From CAWEHT01 sp963808455 (GTDB taxonomy: Bacteria > Chloroflexota > Anaerolineae > CG2-30-64-16), in the NCBI GenBank assembly GCA_963808455.1, contig CAWEHT010000457.1, positions 1 to 6,322 on the forward strand: a stretch of DNA of 6,322 nucleotides, given 5' to 3'. Position numbers and translations under genes: made by a program. Below are positions 1 to 5,312 of the stretch, one piece after another. The notes below the pieces were generated by a model. The model was not told the origin of the DNA and ran no database searches. It saw nothing but the letters and a program-made list of their open reading frames with translations. The stretch's first letter is position 1. Every line of letters begins with the position of its first letter.

Positions 1-536
1 GGGTGGGGCGGCGGCTGGGTCAGCACCGATAGGCCATGCGGCGGGATAATGGCCGGGTTCTGCAGGATGCCGGCAAGCACACCATAGTCGGGCAGGACAA
101 GCAAGCGGAAGATCACGCCTGCCATCATGTCGGCGACGATCCACGGCAGGAACAGCACGGTCACGTAAAAGCCGGAGAGGCGCAGCTTCTGGTTGAGCAG
201 AAGCGCAATGAAGAATCCTGCAACGAGCGTCAAGGCGACATAGCCGACCAGGAAGATGAGGGTGTGGCCGATGCTTTCGGCAAACTCGGTGCTGTGCAGC
301 AGATGCGTGTAGTTGCTGGAGCCAATGAAAATCCACTTCAGCCCCTGCCGATCCTGCAGGCTCAGCCATACCGTGTACACCGCCGGGTAGACCTGGACCA
401 GCAACAAGACGAGCACGGTGGGCAGAATCAACCAGAAAGGCAGCAAGTCGAGCGGCCTGCCCCGAGCCGCCCGGCGGACGGCCGTGTCACGCGCCGGGGT
501 CGCAGCCTGTTCCAGGCGAGCCGATGTCTGATCCAT
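1..536 (-). CDS. ABC transporter permease, MalF/UgpA type (N-terminal part; runs off the left edge)
   Basis: Membrane subunit of a binding-protein-dependent importer, probably for a sugar-like or polar solute. Translating from the ATG at 536-534 gives 178 residues with no stop. A charged, Ala/Arg-rich cytoplasmic tail (1-30) is followed by hydrophobic segments at about 31-55, 89-114 and 122-147. Family marks are PFWLILPTVLVLLL at the first helix, SSNYTHLL before the second, and the FLPWIVADMMAGVIFR stretch leading into LPDYGVL, which matches the usual pattern of sugar permeases where the N-terminal half ends before the EAA loop. The EAA loop and remaining helices lie outside the window. The ribosome-binding site is weak: only AAAGG about 14 bases upstream. 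The frame is also open upstream through the hairpin zone, so the start is likely but not certain. It follows the binding-protein gene by 148 bases and should be its partner. A second permease would be expected further left. The substrate cannot be told from the sequence. Confidence 0.93.
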   Translation of the reverse strand, partial: MDQTSARLEQAATPARDTAVRRAARGRPLDLLPFWLILPTVLVLLLVQVYPAVYTVWLSLQDRQGLKWIFIGSSNYTHLLHSTEFAESIGHTLIFLVGYVALTLVAGFFIALLLNQKLRLSGFYVTVLFLPWIVADMMAGVIFRLLVLPDYGVLAGILQNPAIIPPHGLSVLTQPPPH

Positions 537-568
537 ATAGAGCTTGGCCTTTGCGAGGCGAAGAAATC

Positions 569-606
569 TTTCTCGTCCGTCGCGGGCGTCCCCGACGGAC
601 GAGAAA
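569..606 (-). repeat. Perfect 14-bp inverted repeat (hairpin next to permease start)
   Basis: Bases 569-582 are the exact reverse complement of 593-606 (arms TTTCTCGTCCGTCG and CGACGGACGAGAAA). The 10-base centre can add three more G-C pairs (584-586 with 590-592), leaving a 3-base loop. On the transcript the stem is followed by GATTTCTTCG, which is not a proper U-tract. I therefore favour an mRNA-stabilising or attenuating stem over a full intrinsic terminator. It ends 32 bases before the permease ATG. Confidence 0.8.
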
Positions 607-619
607 TGTTGGCTGGCCG

Positions 620-659
620 GGGCGGCGCGCTTTCCTGACTGACTGCTGGCGCGCCGCCC
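620..659 (-). repeat. Perfect 11-bp GC-rich inverted repeat (hairpin just after binding-protein stop)
   Basis: Bases 620-630 (GGGCGGCGCGC) are the exact reverse complement of 649-659, with an 18-base loop. The stem is entirely G-C and starts 25 bases after the binding-protein stop codon. No T-run follows in either direction, so Rho-independent termination is not supported. A 3'-end block against exonucleases on the binding-protein message is the simplest reading. Confidence 0.75.
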
Positions 660-684
660 TGGCACTCGAGTTTAAGGTCGGGTA

Positions 685-2352
685 TCAGTTGCCCGCGTTG
701 TACTGGTCCTGTGTCTTCTGCAATTCCGTCGCGATGTCCAGGCTTGGGTTTGCTTTGATCAAGTTGTAGATGGTATCTACGACTTCCTTCTGAGCTCTCG
801 GGACGTCTACCAGCGAGCCATACCACGGGCGGCAGCTGCTCTGGGCAAGCACGTCGGCTGCCTCTTTGTAGAATTGCGTCTGGAATGCCGGTGCGCCCAG
901 GCTCGACTTCAGCGCCGGGAAGCCTCCGCCAGGCCCGGTCACGTAGGTTGGATTCTGTGCGGGGTCCATCATCCAGTTGATGAAATCGTGAGCGGCGTCC
1001 ACATTCTTGGCGCCGGTTGGGATGACGAAGCTGTCCGCCCCCAGGTTGCAGCTCGCCTTCTTGCCGTCAGGAGCGAAGAACGGCGCAAGGTAGATCTGGC
1101 CGGCGTTGATGGCATTCAGCATGTCTTGCTCGGTGCCCGTGTTATACTGCGTGCCGTCCGGCGCCGTGAGCGGGTTCAGGTAGCGATAGCCGAAAAGCCC
1201 GGTGGGGAAGGAGGCGGCCGACGCATCCTTGATGGCGTTCTCCTCGGCAAACTGCCCCGCAAAGGCGATCTCGGGCACGTAACCGTTCCCCACGGCGGTG
1301 CGCAGCATCTGAATCGCCGCCACATCTTCGGGCGTGTTGAGCAGCATGTTGCCTTTGCCGTCATCGAAGGTGCCGCCATAGGAGAGGACCGCCATCGACA
1401 TCAAACGGTTGATGGCTTCGCCCTCGAAGTCGGTGGAACCGAAGAAGGTCATGGCGAAGTGACCCTGGGTCTTGAGGCGCGCGGCTTCGGTCATGAACGA
1501 CTCAGGCGTCTTTGGATAGCCCAAGGGCCAGAGTTCCTTCCACACAAACACGACGTAGGGTTGGGTGGCCACAGGGATACAGTACAATTCCCCATCCGGC
1601 CCCGTGCAGGTGCTGAGGGCGCTGGGGTCAAGCTGGGAATACCATGATTGCTGCTTGGCCCAGGCGGTCAGGTCTTGCGCTGCCCCGTTCTTGATGAAGG
1701 AATTCATCGGGATGTTATCGGCGTCGAAGAGATCGGGCACCTCACCGCCCGACTGGACGGCCGTGATCAGCAGTGCCTGCATCTTGTCGAACGCCTGCGG
1801 CTGGTTCACCCAGTTCCACTTGCCGGCGAATTGCTGATTGAACTGCGGGATGGCCGCCGCCAGGAAGGCATTGCCTACATGCTCGTCGGCCTTGGGATCG
1901 GTGTTGGTCTGGTCGTACTGGAACCAGGTCGTAAAGGTCTGGCCCCCTGCCGCTCCCGAAGTGCCGGTGATCGTCGAAGGGCTGGTAACGGGCGCGGTGC
2001 TGGTCATCGTCGAGGTGCTGGTAACGGGCACCGTGCTGGTCATCGCCGCCGTGCTGGTAACGGGCACGGTGCTGGTCATCGCCGCCGTGCTGGTAACGGG
2101 CACAGTGCTGGTCATCGCTGCCGTGCTGGTAACGGGCACTGTGCTGGTCATCGCCTCCGTGCTGGTGACCGCCGAGGTGCTGGTCATTGCCTCCGTGCTG
2201 GTAATGGCCGAGGTGCCGGAGATTGTAGACGTGCTGGTGATGGCCGTTTGGGGTGCCGGCGCGGCGGTAGCCGCTGCGACCGAAACGGCACTAGCCGCCA
2301 ACACAACGGCGGCAATCAGGAGAAGATTGAGCAGAGACCGTTTGTGTGCCAT
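685..2352 (-). CDS. ABC transporter family 1 extracellular solute-binding protein with long Thr/Ser repeat linker
   Basis: Captures the substrate outside the membrane and delivers it to the permease encoded next. The product has 555 residues; the family is usually 400-450, and the excess is a linker. Residues 1-33 form a signal sequence (MAHKRSLLNLLLIAAVVLAA, then an Ala-rich end). There is no lipobox Cys, so anchoring would need an uncleaved signal or the linker. Residues about 37-133 are a six-residue repeat of the form xx(V/M)TST. The binding fold runs from about 138 (GQTFTTWFQYDQ) to the end. It shows the family's central strand (PDGELYCIPVATQPYVVFVW) and a late WMMDPAQNPTYVTGPGGGFP segment. 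Four Cys in the folded part could form disulfides. I chose ATG 2352-2350 because AAAGGGGGGAT sits at a proper distance before it; a longer version starting at 2400 would put 16 polar residues before the signal peptide. The family resemblance suggests sugar or a similar polar compound. The neighbouring enzymes would also fit a nitrogenous substrate. Confidence 0.95.
   Translation of the reverse strand: MAHKRSLLNLLLIAAVVLAASAVSVAAATAAPAPQTAITSTSTISGTSAITSTEAMTSTSAVTSTEAMTSTVPVTSTAAMTSTVPVTSTAAMTSTVPVTSTAAMTSTVPVTSTSTMTSTAPVTSPSTITGTSGAAGGQTFTTWFQYDQTNTDPKADEHVGNAFLAAAIPQFNQQFAGKWNWVNQPQAFDKMQALLITAVQSGGEVPDLFDADNIPMNSFIKNGAAQDLTAWAKQQSWYSQLDPSALSTCTGPDGELYCIPVATQPYVVFVWKELWPLGYPKTPESFMTEAARLKTQGHFAMTFFGSTDFEGEAINRLMSMAVLSYGGTFDDGKGNMLLNTPEDVAAIQMLRTAVGNGYVPEIAFAGQFAEENAIKDASAASFPTGLFGYRYLNPLTAPDGTQYNTGTEQDMLNAINAGQIYLAPFFAPDGKKASCNLGADSFVIPTGAKNVDAAHDFINWMMDPAQNPTYVTGPGGGFPALKSSLGAPAFQTQFYKEAADVLAQSSCRPWYGSLVDVPRAQKEVVDTIYNLIKANPSLDIATELQKTQDQYNAGN
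1961..2238 (-). repeat. In-frame 18-bp tandem repeat (36-bp higher-order unit) encoding a Thr/Ser linker
   Basis: On the plus strand the core GTGCTGGT recurs exactly every 18 bases from 1997 to 2231. There are thirteen perfect copies at 1997, 2015, 2033, 2051, 2069, 2087, 2105, 2123, 2141, 2159, 2177, 2195 and 2231, with degenerate ones at 1961, 1979 and 2213. Within this, a 36-base unit is nearly identical at 2045-2080, 2081-2116 and 2117-2152. It encodes the twelve residues AAMTSTVPVTST. The array stays in the binding-protein frame and links signal peptide to folded domain. Similar T/S-rich spacers occur in exported proteins of Gram-positive-like and Chloroflexota cells and are often glycosylated; that is inference here. 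Confidence 0.95.
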
Positions 2353-2367
2353 TGAGTGATCCCCCCT
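2339..2367 (-). promoter_or_regulatory. Strong ribosome-binding site of the binding-protein gene
   Basis: The transcript reads AAAGGGGGGATCACTCA immediately before the ATG at 2352-2350. The purine-rich G-run sits roughly 8-12 bases upstream of the start. This decides for the start at 2352 over the in-frame ATG at 2400, which would place the same motif inside the coding sequence. Confidence 0.75.
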
Positions 2368-2514
2368 TTGAGAGTGATGTTGGATTTTCCACCGCGGCAA
2401 ACGCCCTTGTTCGCGTCAATGGACAGCCCCTGGCTTACTCAAGGCCGGCGCCCGGCAGGCTGCGGTACCAAGCATAGCACACCGGGCACTGTCCCCCAAA
2501 CGCCCCAGACGTCC
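2353..2514 (-). promoter_or_regulatory. Leader and intergenic region between regulator and binding-protein genes
   Basis: This 162-base gap contains the probable promoter (2471-2499) and a transcript leader of about 110 bases. Within the leader, GCCGG at 2444-2448 and CCGGC at 2452-2456 form a short GC-rich stem, enclosed by CAGCC (2424-2428) and GGCTG (2458-2462). No known riboswitch fold is recognisable and no open frame of note is present. Regulation by the neighbouring XRE-cupin protein is plausible, but I see no clear shared operator. Confidence 0.5.
2471..2499 (-). promoter_or_regulatory. Putative sigma70-type promoter with extended -10 for the transporter genes
   Basis: Read on the minus strand, TTGGGG (2499-2494) is followed by exactly 17 bases and then TATGCT (2476-2471). 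A TG lies one base before the -10, giving TGCTATGCT, an extended -10 element. The -35 matches the consensus only in TTG. Spacing and position upstream of a good ribosome-binding site support it. It would let the transporter be transcribed independently of the enzyme genes. Confidence 0.45.
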
Positions 2515-3105
2515 TCAGAACGCTGGCGGCGTCATCGCCGACAGAAACCTCCCTTCGCCTTCGCTGACAACACAGATCGCTTTCAGGTCACGCCCTTCGA
2601 AATAGATGCTATCTCCTGCCTCCAGCTCGTAGCTCTTGTCGGCGACCGTGACCTCGAGGCGGCCTTTCAACACAAGAAGGCACTCCTCCGTATCGACGGC
2701 CAGGCGCGGACCGACAAGATTGCCGTCGTTGGAGGTCGCGCGCCCTTCGAACAGCACCATCTTATGCGAGACGTCCGGCGTCAATATCTCATAGGCAATG
2801 TGGCCTGCCGGCAACGCCAGGCGCCGGCGCCCGCCATTTCGCACAACGGGGCTCTGCGCCGGCGGGGCAACCAGAAGGCGAAAAAGAGACGTGTTGAGCG
2901 CGTTGGCAATCTTGCGAAGGGTGCCAAGGGTCGGGTTGGCTTCGCCGTGCTCCAGCTTGCTGATGAATGTGGCGCTCAAGCCGGTCGCCCGGCCAAGCTC
3001 GCGCAGCCCCATGCCGCGCTCCAGACGCCGTTCTCTGATACAGGCTCCGAGCGGATCGGTGGATTGTGCCGGGAAGGACGTCGTGTCGAGATCCTCCTGC
3101 GCCAT
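2515..3105 (-). CDS. XRE-family transcriptional regulator with C-terminal cupin sensor domain
   Basis: DNA-binding regulator of the helix-turn-helix plus cupin type, the architecture of PuuR- and SutR-like proteins that sense a small metabolite and control nearby catabolic or transport genes. The product is 196 residues, normal for the family. The XRE domain covers about 17-75: LGACIRERRLERGMGLRELG, then ATGLSATFISKLEHGEANPTLGTLRKIANAL with the typical recognition-helix pattern SxxFISKLEHG. A linker (76-105) follows, then the cupin beta barrel to the end, with the EECLLVLKGRLEVTV and YELEAGDSIYFEG strands. The histidines that bind metal in enzymatic cupins are not evident, as is usual for these sensors. 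Start: ATG 3105-3103 or GTG 3111-3109; both are served by the GGAGAGGGGG stretch just upstream, and I prefer ATG. It lies between the enzyme and transporter genes, on the same strand as both, so it is the best candidate regulator of the whole locus. Confidence 0.95.
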   Translation of the reverse strand: MAQEDLDTTSFPAQSTDPLGACIRERRLERGMGLRELGRATGLSATFISKLEHGEANPTLGTLRKIANALNTSLFRLLVAPPAQSPVVRNGGRRRLALPAGHIAYEILTPDVSHKMVLFEGRATSNDGNLVGPRLAVDTEECLLVLKGRLEVTVADKSYELEAGDSIYFEGRDLKAICVVSEGEGRFLSAMTPPAF

Positions 3106-3137
3106 CCTCACCCCCTCTCCGACGCATGTGGACAGGC

Positions 3138-3165
3138 GGCAACTGCCACGACCAGTGAACTGGAC
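3138..3165. promoter_or_regulatory. Candidate operator dyads upstream of the XRE-cupin gene
   Basis: Two inverted repeats lie side by side. CCAGT-GA-ACTGG (3152-3163) can be extended with one mismatch to GAC...GAC-type ends at 3150-3165. GGCA-AC-TGCC covers 3138-3147. Their centres are 15 bases apart and both carry AACTG (3141-3145 and 3158-3162). They sit 33-60 bases before the regulator start, as expected for autoregulation by an XRE dimer. The short length means chance cannot be excluded. Confidence 0.35.
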
Positions 3166-3173
3166 CCGCCTGA

Positions 3174-3198
3174 GCGGCTGGTAGCCCTAGGCAGCCGC
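3174..3198 (-). repeat. 7-bp inverted repeat overlapping the mch stop codon
   Basis: GCGGCTG at 3174-3180 is the reverse complement of CAGCCGC at 3192-3198, with an 11-base loop that contains the TAG stop of the mch-like gene. There is no following T-tract. It could weakly shape the 3' end of the enzyme message, but it is not a convincing terminator. Confidence 0.35.
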
Positions 3199-4179
3199 GG
3201 GGCCGCCCCCAAAGAACGAAACACGCAACACATCGCGGTTGATCTGGCCGCCCGAGAACGAGTGGCCGGTCCGCAAGCTATTGATGATTACGTGAGCCGG
3301 AGAGTCGATCAGGTCCGGCACCGCAAACCAGTTGTGCTGGAAATGCTCGAAGATCGCGCGCAAACGGCATGCCCCAGAACTGGCCCGAGTTGACGTCGAA
3401 GCACAGGCGTTTGACCACCGGCTCGATGGCCTCGTCGGCGGCGTCGGCGTAGAGCACCGTCGTCGCGCCGTAAAACAGGCAGTCGTTAACGCGCCCCATG
3501 GCCTCGCCTTCGTCCTGGGTCAGCGGGGCCACGGGGGCCGTTCCGAAGCCATGACGCACGGTATGGATGTCAAAGCCACGCAAGAACAGCTTGATCATGA
3601 CTTGCTCGACCGTCCGAGAGGCGACCTGGATCGCGCCGACCAGGCAGGCCGTGGGGGCGAAGACAACGTACACCTGCTCAGGCTTGACATGGCAGGCCTC
3701 GGCGACCTGGCAGCACAGCTCATCTCCGGGCACGCGCCGCGTCTGCAACTGCACCACCACCTCATCGGCATGGTCCGCGTAACCGCTGCCCGACCAGCGG
3801 TCGGCCAGGGCCGCGGCACGCGCGTGGGGCCGGAGCCGATCTCCGCAAATTCTCCGTGGCCCAGTTCCCAACAGCCAGCCTGCGAGGCGACCACGGCGAT
3901 CACCGGATGGTCAACCCACACATCGATCGATGGCAGGCGAAACGGGTCGAGGCCAAAAGTGCCGTAGGTAGCCCTTCCCAGGCCGCCGAACCCGGCTTCG
4001 ACGAATACCTGTCCGGCCTTCCAGCTGCCCGGGCAGGTCAGCCCCATGTCGACCAAAGTAGCTCCGCATGAGGCGCGCCAGGCTTTGATCTGCAACTCGT
4101 CCGCGGCGCCGATCGCGTCCTTGATCATCGCCACGGCGGACCGGTTCACACTGTACTGCTCCAAAGCGTTACCTCTCAT
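3187..4179 (-). CDS. mch: Methenyl-tetrahydromethanopterin cyclohydrolase (Mch) homologue, reading frame interrupted twice
   Basis: Mch (EC 3.5.4.27) hydrolyses N5,N10-methenyl-H4MPT to the formyl form in methanogens, sulfate-reducing archaea, methylotrophs and planctomycetes. Three frames join into one protein of about 329 residues, the family's normal length. Frame one, 4179 to about 3820: QYSVNRSAVAMI, CGATLVDMG, GGLGRATYG, DVWVDHPVIAVVASQAGCWE, EIGSGPTR. Frame two, about 3817 to 3356: VYVVFAPTACLVGAIQVASR, TAPVAPLTQDEGEAMGRVND, LFYGATTVLY, WGMPFAR. Frame three, 3354 to the TAG at 3189-3187: IFEHFQHNWFAVPDLIDSPA, HVIINSLRTG. The SRTVE segment keeps the Arg-x-x-Glu pair that, from memory, corresponds to the catalytic R183/E186 of the Archaeoglobus enzyme. 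The start overlaps the oxidase stop (ATGA), implying translational coupling. Breaks lie in 3815-3830 and in CGCGCGC at 3355-3361 (one extra base). As read, no full enzyme is made; sequence error is likely. The true substrate could be a different methenyl-pterin or cyclic amidine. Confidence 0.93.
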
Positions 4180-5312
4180 TGGCTGCTGAAACGGGCCGGG
4201 CTGAAGCTCTCCAGCGAGGGCTCGACCGGCTCCCCGAGCATCATCTGAGCCATCATCTCCGTGAGCACCGGCACGGTGGTGCAAGTCAGGTGGAAGGAGG
4301 TCGCCACATACAGGTTGTCCATGCCCGGCATCCGGCCAAGACCGGGCTGCTCGTCGGGCAGATACGAAGTCACGCTGGTCCACGAACGCAGGACCCGCAC
4401 GCCTGCGAACCGCGGTATGACCCGCAGCAGCTCTGAAGCTATGCCCGGCGGACCCCAGGAGCTGGTCTGCCGGCGTATTTCGGTTGCCATTTCGACGGCC
4501 TCAGCCGCGTAAAGCGCGCCGTTCTCCACTTGCAATACGCCGAGCGACACGGCCCTGGCCTGGTGATGTATCGTCTCATAGAAGTCCGCCATGCCCACAT
4601 GATTGTGCAGCACAGGGGGCAGTGGCTCGGTGATCAAGGCCTCGGCGTTGCTGAAACCCAACGGCAGCGGCGCGCCCGCCAGCTCCAGAACCTTCCCACA
4701 CCAGGCACCCGCGGCCACCAGGAAGGCGCCGGCGCAAAGCCGTTCGTCTTTCGTGAGAGCGGCGATGACGCGCCCCCCTTCCGTCTGGAACCCGGTGATG
4801 GGCGTTTGGGGACGCAGGACCGCGCCGGCCCGGCGGGCAGCGCGAGCGTAGGCCCAGCAGAACTTCAGCGGGTTCACGAGGCCTTCGAGGCACCAGGCGG
4901 CGCCCAGGTAATCATCGACGCACAGGCCGGCCTCGGCCGAGCGCAGCGCGGCCGGGTCCAGCATCTCAGCTGGCACACCACAGCCCCGAAGATGGGCGAT
5001 CTGGCCGGTCCAATAGCGCCAATGCTCGTCCTGGCGGATCAGCATGATGTTGCCGAAGCGACGCCAGCCAAAGCCATAGTCGAGCTCTTCTTCCAATCCC
5101 TCGAGGCGCGCCAGGCCCTTTAGCACAAGGTCGAGATGTAGGCCCGGGTGCGCTTCCGAGACCTGGCATCGTCCGGCGCAGGCGCCGGAGGAACCGGTGC
5201 CCAGCCCTCTGGCCTCCACCAGCAACACCAACGCGCCCTTCCTGGCCAGATAGTAGGCAGCCGCAGTGCCGATGAACCCACCACCGACAACGATCACATC
5301 GTAGGTCTTCAT
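4176..5312 (-). CDS. FAD-dependent oxidoreductase, DAO family (glycine/sarcosine/D-amino-acid oxidase-like)
   Basis: Predicted cytoplasmic flavoenzyme that oxidises a C-N bond of an amine or amino acid. The 378 residues are typical for the family. An N-terminal Rossmann motif DVIVVGGGFIGTAAAYYLAR has its Gly residues at 10, 12 and 15. Glu33 (LLVEAR) is the ribose-binding acid at the end of the second strand. GTGSSGACAGRC (about 38-49) is the DAO flavin-contact loop. GAFLVAAGAWCGKVLELAGA is the usual later FAD segment. The C-terminus, SWTSVTSYLPDEQPGLGRMP then NLYVATSFHLT, is the family's closing FAD-binding region. The usual glycine-rich GHxxxG-like turn is replaced there by SFHLTCTT, which is unusual. 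It most resembles the HcnC/opine-oxidase beta/glycine-oxidase branch, but the substrate cannot be assigned. Its ATG directly follows the amidohydrolase TAG, and its TGA overlaps the mch ATG, so it is the middle gene of a tight operon. Frame intact. Confidence 0.94.
   Translation of the reverse strand: MKTYDVIVVGGGFIGTAAAYYLARKGALVLLVEARGLGTGSSGACAGRCQVSEAHPGLHLDLVLKGLARLEGLEEELDYGFGWRRFGNIMLIRQDEHWRYWTGQIAHLRGCGVPAEMLDPAALRSAEAGLCVDDYLGAAWCLEGLVNPLKFCWAYARAARRAGAVLRPQTPITGFQTEGGRVIAALTKDERLCAGAFLVAAGAWCGKVLELAGAPLPLGFSNAEALITEPLPPVLHNHVGMADFYETIHHQARAVSLGVLQVENGALYAAEAVEMATEIRRQTSSWGPPGIASELLRVIPRFAGVRVLRSWTSVTSYLPDEQPGLGRMPGMDNLYVATSFHLTCTTVPVLTEMMAQMMLGEPVEPSLESFSPARFSSQ

Larger units (their letters stand above)
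537..684 (-). promoter_or_regulatory. Binding protein-permease intergenic region with two strong hairpins
   Basis: This 148-base gap separates the binding-protein stop from the permease start. It holds two perfect inverted repeats, listed separately, and no convincing promoter. In ABC importers such as E. coli malEFG, hairpins at this place protect the upstream mRNA and limit expression of the membrane subunits, so that binding protein is made in excess. That role is inferred here from position and structure only. Confidence 0.6.

Noticed and set aside
36..638. 200-residue plus-strand open frame opposite the permease
   Set aside because: The opposite strand encodes a clear permease. This frame is charged, repetitive in Gln/Arg and has no recognisable domain.
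569..659. Rho-independent terminators
   Set aside because: Neither stem is followed by a T-run on either strand, and the downstream permease must be expressed with its binding protein.
1961..2238. CRISPR-like or satellite array
   Set aside because: The period is 18 bases with no spacers, and the array is in frame within an exported protein.
1648..2359. Two long plus-strand open frames over the binding-protein repeat, one encoding VLVTGTVLVIAAVLVTG-like hydrophobic repeats
   Set aside because: They are antisense shadows of the 18-bp repeat, which lacks stops in all frames. The minus frame has a signal peptide, a ribosome-binding site and a recognisable binding-protein fold.
2353..2514. Riboswitch in the leader of the binding-protein gene
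   Set aside because: Only short GC-rich stems are visible and no known aptamer core can be recognised.
2515..3105. Antitoxin of a toxin-antitoxin pair
   Set aside because: The C-terminal cupin domain and the absence of a small toxin partner next to it point to a metabolite-sensing regulator.
2356..3393. 345-residue plus-strand open frame
   Set aside because: It crosses the antisense of the XRE-cupin gene, intergenic gaps and the end of mch, has a biased Arg/Ala composition and shows no family motif.
3352..3830. Programmed ribosomal frameshifting in mch
   Set aside because: There is no slippery heptamer with a downstream stimulator at either break. Two separate shifts in one gene, plus one in the amidohydrolase, fit indel errors better, and Mch is not known to use recoding.
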